A DNA stretch of 64,000 nucleotides from Verrucomicrobiota bacterium. Its GTDB lineage: Bacteria; Verrucomicrobiota; Verrucomicrobiia; Opitutales; Opitutaceae. A program made the translations under genes and the position numbers. Below the pieces are notes generated by a model that was not told the origin of the DNA, ran no database searches, and worked only from the letters and a program-made list of their open reading frames with translations. The DNA lies in the NCBI GenBank assembly GCA_023399155.1, contig JAEWQP010000017.1, positions 1 through 64,000 of the forward strand. Reading direction: 5' to 3'. Shown piece by piece: positions 44,001 through 52,862 of the stretch (position 1 is the first letter of the stretch; each line of letters starts with the position of its first letter).

Positions 44001-44673
44001 CGCGCTGCCCCTCAGGGTGGCGCGACACGTCCCAAAGGTTGGTCTGGATGTAGACGTCCAGCCAGCCATCGCCGTCGTAGTCGGCGAAACATCCCATGCC
44101 GGAGGCGTCCACAAGGGCGAGACCACGGGCGGCCGCCTCCTCGCGAAACGTGCCGTCACCCTGGTTGATGAAGAGCTGGTTCGCGGCGCCGAACCGGCAG
44201 ACGTAGAGGTCGAGCAGGCCGTCGTTGTCGACGTCGGCGAAGGCGGCGCCCTGCTTCCACTCGCCGCTCGCATCCTCGACGCCCGCAGCGCTCGTCACGT
44301 CCTCGAAGCGCCAGTCGCCGAGGTTGCGGAAAAGACGGCCCGGCTCGATCTTGCTTACGATGAACACGTCGGGCCGGCCGTCGCGATCGTAGTCGCCGAT
44401 GGCCACGCCGGTGCCCATCGCACCCACCTGGTACTCGATGTGGCGCTGGCCCCACATGCGAGGATCGTCGTAATGGTTCGTCGTGACAATCCCGGTACGA
44501 GCTGGCGGCAGCTCGCTGAACATCGTCCCGCCCTCCGGCGTCGATCGCGGCTGGAATGGCACCGAGGCGTCGCGCCCTCGGGACGCCGGTGACAGCGCCA
44601 GCAGCGCGACGGCAAGCGCCACGGTCTTCCTGCTCGCATTTCCCCGGACCCGGACTAGTCGTGAGCGCGCCAT
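41074..44673 (-). CDS. Exported FG-GAP/VCBS-repeat protein with two ASPIC/UnbV domains
   Basis: A 1199-residue secreted protein. After a signal peptide (core KTVALAVALLALSPA, about 16-30) come many calcium-binding-style repeats of the form 'D.DGDG..D', for example 'ADYDGDGWLDVYIQTN' and 'GDVDNDGRIDLFVAD', building one or two seven-blade propellers. An ASPIC/UnbV domain closes each half: about residues 575-650 ('GIGARVELV..HFGCGDD..LTVRWPSG') and 1115-1199 ('AVGARVTLE..LTVPRTGDDS..VRWPTGRV'). Proteins of this type occur as large paralogous sets in Verrucomicrobiota and Acidobacteriota, sometimes with TonB receptors; the function is unknown, perhaps ligand or surface binding. ATG 44673 starts the signal peptide; longer in-frame starts lack one. 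The two-half structure suggests an internal duplication. Confidence 0.9.
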   Translation of the reverse strand: MARSRLVRVRGNASRKTVALAVALLALSPASRGRDASVPFQPRSTPEGGTMFSELPPARTGIVTTNHYDDPRMWGQRHIEYQVGAMGTGVAIGDYDRDGRPDVFIVSKIEPGRLFRNLGDWRFEDVTSAAGVEDASGEWKQGAAFADVDNDGLLDLYVCRFGAANQLFINQGDGTFREEAAARGLALVDASGMGCFADYDGDGWLDVYIQTNLWDVSRHPEGQRDRLLRNNGDGTFRDVTDAAGMHDQPTQGHSATWWDYDEDGRPDLYVANDFATPDFLYRNNGDGTFTDVLDAVVPHTTFSSMGADLGDVDNDGRIDLFVADMAGTTHEKNQRGMADSRGKANLAQNELADTAVQLLYNALYLNTGVGRCLEAAHLAGLDATNWTWSPRFEDLDQDGRLDLYVTNGMDREQNNLDLISRRLSALSPLDRIRVTKSSPVLREANLAFVNRGGLRFEEVGRAWGLDRMGVSFGSAFGDFDGDGDLDVIFTNFQEGATVLRNDGQAGSSVIVELRGTASNRYGIGARVELVTRSGSQARQLVLARGYLSTSEPVVHFGCGDDPGIERLTVRWPSGRVQTLEGLATGHRYTVTEPEAAVGAPGAASPPEAPLFEDISSALGIDIAQREEELEGTVAQPLLTRRFNRRGPGLAAGDLDGDGTDELVLAATVHDGAKILRLSDGRYQPLDTGALGAAPAVNGGPPLIFDADGDGANDLLLTAGGAALPAEEPEYEPTLWLNRGKAGFVAAPAGMLPSVPISVGAAVAADFDRDGRLDVFLGGRVLPGFYPEAPRSALLFGRAGRFVDETARFAPAVQEVGMVTSALASDVDGDGWIDLVVALEWGGVRVFRNREGRALEDVSTEWGFDTAGSGFWTSLAAADFNGDGRLDYAVGNLGLNTPYAASPERPLRLHVGDFAGRGEPQLIESHAIDGSAYPLLSRAELGAKIPSVLKRFPSNDRFATATLEEILGPEALAKARVHTADELRSGVLLSQPTGRFAFRALPAHAQIAPIQGMEAADFDGDGHQDLLLASNDYSPSPSVGRWDGGLGWLLRGDGAGGFAIVPVAESGWLVTGNAKALALLDIDRDAWPDAVVTRNNETSRAFRLQGVEAARPLAVRLRGRGGNPDAVGARVTLERTGHTLGIDEVRAGGGFSSQSTASVFLTVPRTGDDSGLTLQVRWPTGRVTHVEVPAGARSLEVSEE

Positions 44674-44773
44674 ACAAAAGCGCCCATGACTGAGGCGTCG
44701 CTCCCCGATGAGGTCAAGGGCAACGCTGGTCTCCCGCGGCGCCGACGTCCTTCGCAACACGACCACCTCCACG

Positions 44774-47239
44774 ATGCCCGCTCCCCGCCCGAGAGCTTCC
44801 GACGTTCTCGCCCGACTCATGCCCCACGCCTGGTGGCTGGTCCTCGCGATCGCACTCGGTGCGTTCAGCCTGGCGACGATGCGCCGCCTCGAGCGCGTCG
44901 AGGCGGCGACCCAGTCCCCCACATGGTCCGCGGATGCACCGGCGCGCGATGCGTCGAGTCCGACGGGCCACGCCAAGGGCCAGCGGGTGCTGATCGTGCC
45001 CGGCCAGCACGCGCCGAGTTTCCGCTGGATCATGGAGGCCCAGATCGCGGCCGACCTGGGAAAGCTCCGCCTGCGCCACATCGACTACGATGCGCGCCCC
45101 GACGGCCGCGAAATCCGGCGCACCGCACCCTACCGCTGGTGGCTCACCGTGGTGGGCTGGGTGTATGCGTTCGTGCAGAGTGAACCGCTTGGCTATGGGA
45201 TCGAACGCGGTGCGCTCCTCGCTGATCCGCTGCTGTTCGCGTTTCTGCTCATCGGAGGTGCGTGCTTCACGGCCCGCTACGTCTCAAGTCTGGCGGCGGC
45301 GGCGTTCGCGGGGGTGGCCGTGTGCCTCTTTCCGCTCGCAGCCAGCTTCCAGCCCGGCGCTCCGGATCCGCACGCCCTGGCGTGGCTGTTCGCACTCGGG
45401 AGCGTCCTGCCCCTCGTCGCGTCGCGCGAGCGCGTCGGTGCACGACGCCGCGGAATGTTCATGGCTGCGGGAATCTCCGGCGGCCTGGCGCTCTGGACGG
45501 ATGCGGCGAGTCAGGGTCCCGTGCTCCTCGCGCTCGTGCTCGGCGGAGCCGCGTACGAGTTCGTGCGCACGCGGCGGGCTCCGGTCCCGCCGACGCCGGA
45601 GTCCTGGCGCGCGTGGGCAGCGGCAGGCGCGCTGACGACGCTGGCGGCGAGCCTGTTCGAGTTCGCCCCCAGCCACTTCTCCTGGTCGCTCGAGGCGGTG
45701 CATCCGCTGCACGCGGTCATCTGGTGGGGATGTGGGGAGTTGTTGCATGCGTGCGGCCTCGCCGGCGGAGCCGGCGTCCACACCATGGACATCGCGGCGC
45801 GCGTGAAGCTCGCCCTCGGCGTCGCCGCCGTGCTGGCGTGGCCGTTGGTGGCGTGGCTGGGTGAAGCGGGCGGGCTGCTGGCCGGCGATCTCCACGCCAG
45901 GATGCTTGCCAACCATCCCGCTGGCAGCCTGGCACCTGATCTCAGCGCCTGGTACGCCCGCCCCGGCGGAGGCGGGGCGAAGTTCGCCCTGCTCGTGCCG
46001 TGCTTTCTTCTCTTCGTGGTCGGTTTGCGTCTGATCCAGGCCCGACTGCAGCCGGAGGAACGCGGCCGCCACGCGTTCGCGCTTGTCGCCACCCTGGTCG
46101 TCATGGCGCTCGGCACCTTTCAGCTGAGGATCTGGAACACCGCCGACGTCCTCACCCTCGTCACCGTCGTGGCCTTGTTCTCCCCCGGGCATGCGTCCGC
46201 ATCGCGCTGGCAGCTGGGTCTCGCCGCGACCTTGCTGGCCTTCCTTCCTGGATACATCGTGACGCTTCCCGCGGGCAACGGCGGACGCGAGTTGCGCGAC
46301 CTCGCGCCCGAGCACGGCCCGGCGCTCGTGGCGCGCGACTTCGCCCGCTGGCTCTCGGAGCGCGCCGCCAGCGATCCGGTGGTCCTCTTCTCCTCCCCGG
46401 TGTTCTCCGACGCCACCGCCTTCTACGGCGGCTTCGACGTCATTGTCTCGAGCGACCATGACAACAATGCCGGCCAGCTCGCGGCCGTGCGCATCGCCAG
46501 CGCGGATACGGGAGACGAGGTGTCGCTCCTGCTCAACGCACGGGGGGTGACGCATCTCGCCCTGCCGATGTGGGACCCGGTACTGGAGCACCTGGTCCGC
46601 CTCGGCACCGGCATCGCGCCAGGCGATCCCCTGCCGCACAACGCGTTTGCCGTCTGCCTGCGCGAGTGGGATGTGCCGCCCTGGATGCGGCCGATGAACT
46701 ATCTCGTGCCGCCGGACACGGGACTGCAGGGATTCGACCTGCGTGTGTTCGTGCAGCAGGCGGAGCAGGAACCCGACCTCGCTCTCAGCCGTCTCGCCGA
46801 CCTCTTCCTCGAGCGCGGCCAGATGTTGGAGGCGCGGTCAGTCGCAGAGGCGCTCGCCAGCTACCCCCGCAGCCTGCCGGCGCTGACGGCGATCGCGCGC
46901 GTCGCGCTGGCACACCGCGACCTGGCGCGCCTCGCGTCCACGGTCGAAACACTGGTCCCGCACCTCTCACGCCGCATGGCCCGCCAGCTCCCGGCAGACC
47001 GCCGGGTGGGCCTGGTCGCCGTGCTTCTTCACGCCCGGCGCCCGGAACCTGCGCGTGAGCAGCTGCAGGCGTGCCTGGACGGGCTCGACGCCGCCACCCT
47101 TCGGACTTTCACGCCGGCCGGGGTGATGGAGCTGCTCGCGGCCTGCCGCGCCCTGGACATGCCGATGGATGGGGACCTCGAGGCTGTCGCGATGAAGTTG
47201 GTACCACCCTCGCTCCGCCAGCGCTTCCGGGCGCCGTAG
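44774..47239 (+). CDS. Polytopic membrane protein, GT-C/STT3-like architecture
   Basis: An 821-residue protein with an N-terminal helix (MPHAWWLVLAIALGAFSLA), a periplasmic loop containing 'RWIMEAQIAADLGKLRLRHIDYDARPDG', and then about ten more helices with 'FQPGAPDPHALAWLFALGS'. These resemble the first loop and the 'DPH' loop of STT3-like GT-C glycosyltransferases, which transfer lipid-linked sugars outside the membrane. The C-terminal 300 residues are soluble and periplasmic, with TPR-like helices toward the end. The assignment as a glycosyltransferase is tentative because the usual WWD motif is not seen. It is divergent from the ASPIC/UnbV gene, with 100 bases between start codons, so the two may share control. 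ATG 44774 is preferred over GTG/ATG at 44708. Confidence 0.6.
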   Translation: MPAPRPRASDVLARLMPHAWWLVLAIALGAFSLATMRRLERVEAATQSPTWSADAPARDASSPTGHAKGQRVLIVPGQHAPSFRWIMEAQIAADLGKLRLRHIDYDARPDGREIRRTAPYRWWLTVVGWVYAFVQSEPLGYGIERGALLADPLLFAFLLIGGACFTARYVSSLAAAAFAGVAVCLFPLAASFQPGAPDPHALAWLFALGSVLPLVASRERVGARRRGMFMAAGISGGLALWTDAASQGPVLLALVLGGAAYEFVRTRRAPVPPTPESWRAWAAAGALTTLAASLFEFAPSHFSWSLEAVHPLHAVIWWGCGELLHACGLAGGAGVHTMDIAARVKLALGVAAVLAWPLVAWLGEAGGLLAGDLHARMLANHPAGSLAPDLSAWYARPGGGGAKFALLVPCFLLFVVGLRLIQARLQPEERGRHAFALVATLVVMALGTFQLRIWNTADVLTLVTVVALFSPGHASASRWQLGLAATLLAFLPGYIVTLPAGNGGRELRDLAPEHGPALVARDFARWLSERAASDPVVLFSSPVFSDATAFYGGFDVIVSSDHDNNAGQLAAVRIASADTGDEVSLLLNARGVTHLALPMWDPVLEHLVRLGTGIAPGDPLPHNAFAVCLREWDVPPWMRPMNYLVPPDTGLQGFDLRVFVQQAEQEPDLALSRLADLFLERGQMLEARSVAEALASYPRSLPALTAIARVALAHRDLARLASTVETLVPHLSRRMARQLPADRRVGLVAVLLHARRPEPAREQLQACLDGLDAATLRTFTPAGVMELLAACRALDMPMDGDLEAVAMKLVPPSLRQRFRAP

Positions 47240-47244
47240 CCGGC

Positions 47245-47269
47245 GAAGCGGCCGGGGCGGCCGCGCTTC
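47245..47269 (+). terminator. GC-rich hairpin after the GT-C-like gene
   Basis: GCGGCC and GGCCGC form a stem around a five-base loop just after the stop at 47239, extended by a GAA/TTC pair across a two-base bulge. It is a terminator-like hairpin, but without a T-run. Confidence 0.35.
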
Positions 47270-47418
47270 AATCCGGTTTAGTTCCTCAACTGCATCAAGA
47301 TCATCCCTACGCTGATTGGCCCGCGAGGTGATGCGCTGAAGCGCCCGCATCCTCGGCAACGCCCCGTGCCTGCGGCACCATCCTCCGGGATCTCCGTATC
47401 CAACAGCCCGCTTCAGGA

Positions 47419-50016
47419 TCAAAACCGCGTGCGCAGCGTCAGCATCGCGTGGCGCGGCGGGCCCCAGCTGGTCCGGGAAAGATAGTAGCGCTCGTCCCAC
47501 ACATTCTTCACCAGCATATCCACGGACCACGTGCGCTCGACGCCCCGGAAGCGCCATCCCAGCCCGAGGTCCACGGTGGTGTGCCGGGGAAAGACCGCCG
47601 CCGGGTTGTTGGGCACGAACGCGGTCTCGCCCACGTGGTTGACGCCCGCCAGCAGGGTGAGCTTCGCGCGGCCGAGGCGGGCGAACGTATGCCTGGCCCA
47701 GAGGCTTGCGGTGCGCCGGGGCGCCGCCACCAGCGGGCTTCCATCCAACTGCGAATTTCCGGGGTGCCTCGCGTAGACCGCGTCGCTCGTGCCGTAAGCT
47801 GCGTGGATCTCGAGGTTGTCGGTCGGGGCGACGAGGAACTCGCACTCAAAGCCGCGGCTCTCCTGCCGGCCGCCCTGGATGTCGGTGAACAGCGTCGTGC
47901 CGTCCGGGTCGATGCCGCTCGTCACCACGATGATTCCCGTCGGGGAAGCCTCGATACGGTAGGTGGAGAGCGTTCCCGAGACCCGCCCCTCGGCCAGCTC
48001 CAGCCTGACCCCCGCCTCCCAGCCGCGGCCGACCGACGGTTCGGCGGGCGAGGTCGGGACACTGTTCACCCGCAGCATGGTGGGATTGCCGAGAAATGAC
48101 TCGCTGTACCCGGCGAATAGTGACACGCGTCGGTCCAGCCGGAAGAGCACACCCGCCTGCGGGACATCGGCCGAGCGCTCGCTGCGTTCCGTGCGCGTGC
48201 CACGGATACGATCGAGGCTTGGGCTGTTCTCCAGCTGGTGGAATGCGTACCCGGTGAGCACATTCAGGCGGTCGTCCAGGGCCGAAAGCGACAGCGCGCC
48301 GCAAAGCGAGGCGGCACTCCGGGAATAACTGTTGTCCGCCACGGTCGTGAGCGCCTCCGCGCCGAACGGGACGCGCCTGTCCCATGTGCCCGGATCGCGC
48401 AGATCCCACGGGCGCAGGTAGAGCGGGTTCCCCGGAATCGTCGGGTTGTTTCTCTGAATGTTCCGCTCCGGGGTGGAAAAAACCCGCTTCGCGCCGACGA
48501 GCGGGCGCACCAGGACGTCCCCCAGTCTGTAGGTCCCGGTCACGTCCAGCTGCAGCGCGCGCTCGCCGCCCGCCTGCCGCTCCCAGCGGTTGCGCCGGAA
48601 CATGGCGTCGCGCGGTTTGAGCCCCGCCTCAGCGGGATAGTAGGCGTCGATCGCCTGCTGGCTGATCAGTCCCGTGGCCCCCTGGCCCGTGGCGCGCCAT
48701 TCCATCTCCCAGCCCGAATCGAGGTAGGTCGCGCGCGCGTGCAAGCCCGCCCCGATGTCAGCCTCGAGCTCGAGCGTGACCACCCGGGAGTCGAAATCCT
48801 GATAATCGCCGCGCCCGGCATAGCTGAAGTCGCGCGCCAGCCCGGGATAAGGGCGGGCCGCCACGCCGTTCTCGTAGGCGAGGACGATGCCGCCGGTGAG
48901 CATGTCCTCGATGCGGGAGAATCGTTCGTATTCAGCCACCAAGGACACGCGGTCGCCGATCTGCCAGCGCAGGCTCGGCGCGAGCAGATGCTTGCGGCCG
49001 CGCGATCCCTCCTGGAAGCGGTGGATTTCCCCGGTCATCCCCACCAGCCGCCCCAGCACGTCCCCTCCCGCGCCGTCCAGGGGTCCGTTCACGTCGGCCA
49101 TCACCTGCGTGTAGCCGCGGGTGCCGGCGCCGGCGGAGAGTTCGATCCTCGAGCGCGGCTCGGGTCGTTTGGTGATATAGTTGATCACGCCCCCGGGATT
49201 GATCTGGCCGTAGAGCAGCGACGACGGCCCCTTGACCACCTCCACGCGCGCGATGTTCGTGGTGTCGATGAAGCGGAACGAGCCGAAGCCGTTCCTCTGG
49301 ATCGAGGCCGACGTGAACCCGCGCACCGCATAGCGCGCCCACCCCTGCGGCGACTGGTTGTCCTGGTGGACGCCCGGAGTCCACCGCACCACGTCGAAGA
49401 GGTCATAGGGCTTCTGATCCGCGATGAACGCCTCGGTGAACGCCGAGATGCCCATCGGCAGCCGGCTGATCGGCGCGGCGATCCGCGTGGCGGAGACAGA
49501 ATTGGCCGGCCTGTACCCGCGATCCGATTGCGTGCGCACCTCGAAGGGCGAGAGGACGACCACGGGATCGTCGCGCGCCGCGTCCGGACCGGCAGACCGC
49601 TCCGGCGCCGCCCCCGCCTGGGCTGTACCCATGACAGCGCGACGCACCACGAGCGCACCCGTGGCCGGATCCTCGACGGCCTCGAGCACGGTGCCGTGCA
49701 GGATCACCTCAAGCGCCTCCCGGGGCGCCATTTCGCCGCGGACGGGATTGGTGCGAACGCCGCGGATCTCGCGCACCGGATAGACCAGCTGGACTCCGGT
49801 CTGGCGCGCGAAGAGGCGGAGCGTCCGGCCCGCGTCGCCGGCCGGCACATCGATCTGCGGCATGTCGGCCCCGCGCAACGAGACCGCGAGCAACGCGAAT
49901 GTGAGCGCAAGCCAGCGGAACCAAGCGACCCGCCCCGCGACAGGGCGACGAGTCGCCGGCCGGGACCCGAATGGGCCGGAACGGCAGATTGCCGGTGACA
50001 TGCCGCGCCTGATCAT
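47419..50016 (-). CDS. TonB-dependent siderophore-type receptor with N-terminal STN domain
   Basis: A receptor of about 865 residues. After a signal/anchor region (WLALTFALLAVSLRGA) comes a secretin/TonB short N-terminal (STN) domain, 'IDVPAGDAGRTLRLFARQTGVQLVYP..ALEVILHGT', which in transducing receptors contacts FecR. Next are an 'LSPFEVRTQ' TonB-box-like stretch, the plug ('TPGVHQDNQSPQGWARYAVRGF', 'EVVKGPSSLLYGQINPGGVINY'), and a barrel ending in 'HAMLTLRTRF'. It is the last gene of a minus-strand run sigma factor-FecR-receptor: 22 bases separate it from fecR, matching the FecIRA signalling layout. The substrate is probably an iron chelate, but polysaccharide-linked receptors in this phylum use the same arrangement. 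Starts at 50016 and 50001 are both possible. Confidence 0.93.
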   Translation of the reverse strand: MIRRGMSPAICRSGPFGSRPATRRPVAGRVAWFRWLALTFALLAVSLRGADMPQIDVPAGDAGRTLRLFARQTGVQLVYPVREIRGVRTNPVRGEMAPREALEVILHGTVLEAVEDPATGALVVRRAVMGTAQAGAAPERSAGPDAARDDPVVVLSPFEVRTQSDRGYRPANSVSATRIAAPISRLPMGISAFTEAFIADQKPYDLFDVVRWTPGVHQDNQSPQGWARYAVRGFTSASIQRNGFGSFRFIDTTNIARVEVVKGPSSLLYGQINPGGVINYITKRPEPRSRIELSAGAGTRGYTQVMADVNGPLDGAGGDVLGRLVGMTGEIHRFQEGSRGRKHLLAPSLRWQIGDRVSLVAEYERFSRIEDMLTGGIVLAYENGVAARPYPGLARDFSYAGRGDYQDFDSRVVTLELEADIGAGLHARATYLDSGWEMEWRATGQGATGLISQQAIDAYYPAEAGLKPRDAMFRRNRWERQAGGERALQLDVTGTYRLGDVLVRPLVGAKRVFSTPERNIQRNNPTIPGNPLYLRPWDLRDPGTWDRRVPFGAEALTTVADNSYSRSAASLCGALSLSALDDRLNVLTGYAFHQLENSPSLDRIRGTRTERSERSADVPQAGVLFRLDRRVSLFAGYSESFLGNPTMLRVNSVPTSPAEPSVGRGWEAGVRLELAEGRVSGTLSTYRIEASPTGIIVVTSGIDPDGTTLFTDIQGGRQESRGFECEFLVAPTDNLEIHAAYGTSDAVYARHPGNSQLDGSPLVAAPRRTASLWARHTFARLGRAKLTLLAGVNHVGETAFVPNNPAAVFPRHTTVDLGLGWRFRGVERTWSVDMLVKNVWDERYYLSRTSWGPPRHAMLTLRTRF

Positions 50017-50038
50017 CGGCCGCCCCACGTCCACGACG

Positions 50039-51040
50039 TCATCGCCGCCGCAGCACGATGCGCCGCTCACGCTGTTCGGCGGTGATATTGAAGCCCGTTT
50101 CGAGGAGGCGCACGAAACCGTCCAGATTGTCCGCGCGAAAGCTTCCTGCGACTACAATACGCCCGGTAGCGCCATCGCCCAGCTCGAGTTGGCGGACATT
50201 GAAGCGGTTGAACTGCTCGATCACATCGCGCAACGGTTCGTCCTCGAACTCAAGACGGATGCCGCGCCACGCCATGGCGGTCTCGATCTCGGCCGGCGTG
50301 AGGTCGCGAATGTCGACAACCGGCCGGCCGCCAGCGACCGAGACTCCCGAGGCCGCCTGGCCGGCGCGTAGCTGCACGAGGACGGCGCGGGCCTCCCCCG
50401 GGCCTGATGGGATCGCGGCTTCGAGGTCCACGCGTCCTTCGGTGACGATGACCGTCACACCCGCGCGACTTCGCCCGACGGTGAAGGCCGTTCCAATCGC
50501 CCGCACGTCGAAGGGCTCCGCCGACACGACGAACGGGCGCACGCTGTCTTTCGCAACCGCGAACCCGGCCTCACCAGTGACGAGCACCACGCGGCGTTCC
50601 GCCACGGAGAACTGCACGTCGACGCGTGCGTCGGCGTTGATCTCCACCACCGAGCCATCCACCAGCGCGAGCCGTTCCGGTCCCGGCACGATGCGGGCGC
50701 CGCGGGGCTTTTCCGGCACCGCCGCGTGCCAGAGCAGGAGCCCCGTGACCGCCAACGCGGCGATGATCCCGAGCGTCCATCTCCCGAATCCGCACCGGGG
50801 TCGGGACGCGAGCAGGTCGGGATTGGGTCGCGGACTGTGTTCGGGACGCCACTCGCGCACCCGGTCCAGTCTCGTCCAAAGGTGCTCCAGCTCGGCGATC
50901 GGCAAACCTTGTGCGCGGGCCTTCCGCATCCACTCCACGTAGGCATCCTGCTCGTCCGGCGACAGGCCGCGGTCGCGCCGGGCCACCCAGGTGGCGGCCT
51001 CAGCCGCGTCGTCCCGGTGCCCTGGACCGTCCGGTTTCAC
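50039..51040 (-). CDS. FecR-family anti-sigma/signal-transducing protein
   Basis: A 333-residue inner-membrane protein. The N-terminal DUF4880 module ('AATWVARRDRGLSPDEQDAY') is followed by one transmembrane helix (about 98-113, GIIAALAVTGLLLW). The periplasmic FecR domain comes next ('GPERLALVDGSVVEINADAR', 'VRAIGTAFTVG', 'VIVTEGRVDLEA'), then a C-terminal DUF4974-like/STN-like segment ('GIRLEFEDEPLRDVIEQFNR'). It would relay occupancy of the STN-type receptor to the ECF sigma factor. Its GTG start overlaps the sigma-factor stop (GTGA), so translation is coupled. Confidence 0.93.
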   Translation of the reverse strand: MKPDGPGHRDDAAEAATWVARRDRGLSPDEQDAYVEWMRKARAQGLPIAELEHLWTRLDRVREWRPEHSPRPNPDLLASRPRCGFGRWTLGIIAALAVTGLLLWHAAVPEKPRGARIVPGPERLALVDGSVVEINADARVDVQFSVAERRVVLVTGEAGFAVAKDSVRPFVVSAEPFDVRAIGTAFTVGRSRAGVTVIVTEGRVDLEAAIPSGPGEARAVLVQLRAGQAASGVSVAGGRPVVDIRDLTPAEIETAMAWRGIRLEFEDEPLRDVIEQFNRFNVRQLELGDGATGRIVVAGSFRADNLDGFVRLLETGFNITAEQRERRIVLRRR

Positions 51041-51561
51041 GGCAACCCGAGCCGGCCCAGAAAATGTGCGCAGCGCCGCATGCCGTTCGCCACCTGAGCC
51101 TCGACGGTATGCTCGGTGATTCCCAGCTCAGCCGCGATCTGCTTCTGCGAAAGCCCGTAGATCTTGCGCAGCGTCAACACCCGACGGCACCGTTCGGGCA
51201 GCGCCTGGATCGCCTGCGTGAGCAACTCCAGCTCCTGGTTGCGCGCGGTGACATCCGCCGGCGTCGGCAGTCCCTCACTTTCCGGCAGTTCGGGGAGCTG
51301 GTCCACGCTCTCCAGACGGGCGACGCGCTCGCGCCTGACGTGGTCGACGGCAAGATTGTGCGCTGTGGTAAAAAGAAGCGCGCGCGGCGAACTCACCGGC
51401 TGTTCCGAAACCGTGCGCCAGACGCGCGACATCGACTCCTGCACCAGATTGTCCGTGTCGCCGATCGAGGGGAAACGCGAACGGAGCCAGCCCCCCAAGG
51501 CTTCCCGATGGGCAGCGAACTCGTTCAGAAAACTCCGGACTGAATCGGTGTTTTCGCGCAT
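51037..51561 (-). CDS. ECF-subfamily RNA polymerase sigma factor (FecI-like)
   Basis: A 174-residue sigma-70 family protein. Region 2 is seen in 'FPSIGDTDNLVQESMSRVW' and 'RALLFTTAHNLAVDHVRRE'; region 4 is 'LPERCRRVLTLRKIYGLSQK' with 'ELGITEHTVEAQV', a helix-turn-helix for -35 recognition. It lies at the head of a sigma-FecR-receptor unit and would be held inactive or activated by FecR. The start ATG 51561 gives the usual length; ATG 51597 adds 12 residues, and a still longer frame to 51696 lacks a convincing N-terminus. An additional FecR-like gene lies immediately upstream on the same strand. Confidence 0.93.
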   Translation of the reverse strand: MRENTDSVRSFLNEFAAHREALGGWLRSRFPSIGDTDNLVQESMSRVWRTVSEQPVSSPRALLFTTAHNLAVDHVRRERVARLESVDQLPELPESEGLPTPADVTARNQELELLTQAIQALPERCRRVLTLRKIYGLSQKQIAAELGITEHTVEAQVANGMRRCAHFLGRLGLP

Positions 51562-51749
51562 GGGGGGCTGATCCTGCGATGAAAGAATCTTTCCCATTTT
51601 CGGACGTGAACGCAAAGGAGAGGACGCGCTGGGAGGCACCTTTTTGGGATTTCTCGTAGCGGAAAATGCCAAGTGGTTCGTCTGTACGTTTACCAATCGT
51701 CGGCGGGGAATTCCCGGTTTTCCGCCATGGTGGGGTCCCGCTTTGACCC

Positions 51750-51773
51750 CGTCGACAAAAGTTATGGTCGACG
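51750..51773. repeat. Inverted repeat across the stop codon of the second fecR-like gene
   Basis: CGTCGAC and GTCGACG flank a ten-base AT-rich spacer that contains the stop codon. It could be a weak termination hairpin or a binding site. It sits between the second fecR-like gene and the sigma-factor gene. Confidence 0.3.
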
Positions 51774-52862
51774 TTGAAGTAGGATCTCTTCCCCTCGAGA
51801 AACCGCGCTCACCTCGAACCCGCTGTCGAGGAGCCGGACGAAGGCATCGAGGTGGTCCGCCCGGAAAGTGCCGCCCACCAGGATGGCCCCCGTGACCTCG
51901 TCGGCGATGGTGAGTTTGCGCACGTTGTAGCGGTTGAACTCCGCCACGACTGCATGCAGCGGCACATCCTCGAAAACCAGCCGGATGGATCGCCAGTAAA
52001 GAGCCGCATCCACCTCCGCTGGAGTGACTTCGCGGATCTCGATCCGCTCCCTGCCAGCCGGTTCGCCCAGCCTGGAGATCGTAGCCGCGTGTCCGGCGGA
52101 TAGGGCGCGGATCAAGGGCGGGCCTGCGTCTCGCGGCGCGGGCGCATCCGGCGCTCGCTCCACCCGCACCTGCCCCTCGGTCACCAGCACCGAAAACTCC
52201 CCATCGACAGCACTCACGCAGAACGCCGTGCCGAGGGCGCGCACAGCATACGAGCCCGACTCCACCAGAAACGGACGCACCGGATCCGCCGCGACGGTGA
52301 ACAGGGCTTCCCCATGCACCAACCGAACCCGCCGCGCGTCCGGGGCGAACGCGACCTCCAGCGCCGCCCCCGCGTTGAGTTCGACGATGGAACCGTCGTC
52401 GAGAGTGCGCCTTTCCGGCGCCGGCACCACGGCCGCGACGGCAACGGCCTCTTCATCAAGCCGGCGGGCCGGCCAAAGAACCATGGCCGCCGTAATCAAG
52501 GCAGCCGAAGCAATCGCCCACGCCGAGGCATGGACCCACCATGAGCGGCCGACGGCCGGGCGCAGGAGATCGGAGTTGACTCTATCGCTGTGCACAGGCC
52601 GCCACTCCGCCAGCATGTCCATCCGCAGCCACAAGTCCCGCGCGCGGGCCAGCGCCTCCGCATGCTGCACGTCCGCGTGGAGCCATTCCAGGTAGCGATC
52701 CTGCTCCTGAGGCGAAAGACCGCGATCGCAGCGGGCGAGCCACCGGGCGGCTTCCCGCTCCACCGACACTTTCCTGGATCCCGGCTCCTTCACGCGCTTG
52801 CTCCGGACCCGAACGCCGATGACCCGGCACGCGGGGCCGGACACACGCGACGGCATGGCCAC
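51762..52862 (-). CDS. Second FecR-family protein, not paired with its own sigma factor or receptor
   Basis: About 366 residues with the full FecR layout. DUF4880 region 'AARWLARCDRGLSPQEQDRYLEWLHADVQHAEAL', transmembrane helix (about 117-135), FecR domain ('VPAPERRTLDDGSIVELNAG', 'AVRALGTAFCV', 'VLVTEGQVRVE') and C-terminal 'SIRLVFEDVPLHAVVAEFNR'. It is clearly a paralogue of the FecR encoded at 50039-51040. The order on the minus strand is this gene, then 200 bases, then sigma, FecR, receptor. No sigma gene lies upstream, so it is either an extra anti-sigma on the same sigma factor or a duplicated relic. The GTG 52862 start is not secure; GTG codons 20-34 codons downstream are alternatives. 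Confidence 0.88.
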   Translation of the reverse strand: MAMPSRVSGPACRVIGVRVRSKRVKEPGSRKVSVEREAARWLARCDRGLSPQEQDRYLEWLHADVQHAEALARARDLWLRMDMLAEWRPVHSDRVNSDLLRPAVGRSWWVHASAWAIASAALITAAMVLWPARRLDEEAVAVAAVVPAPERRTLDDGSIVELNAGAALEVAFAPDARRVRLVHGEALFTVAADPVRPFLVESGSYAVRALGTAFCVSAVDGEFSVLVTEGQVRVERAPDAPAPRDAGPPLIRALSAGHAATISRLGEPAGRERIEIREVTPAEVDAALYWRSIRLVFEDVPLHAVVAEFNRYNVRKLTIADEVTGAILVGGTFRADHLDAFVRLLDSGFEVSAVSRGEEILLQRRP

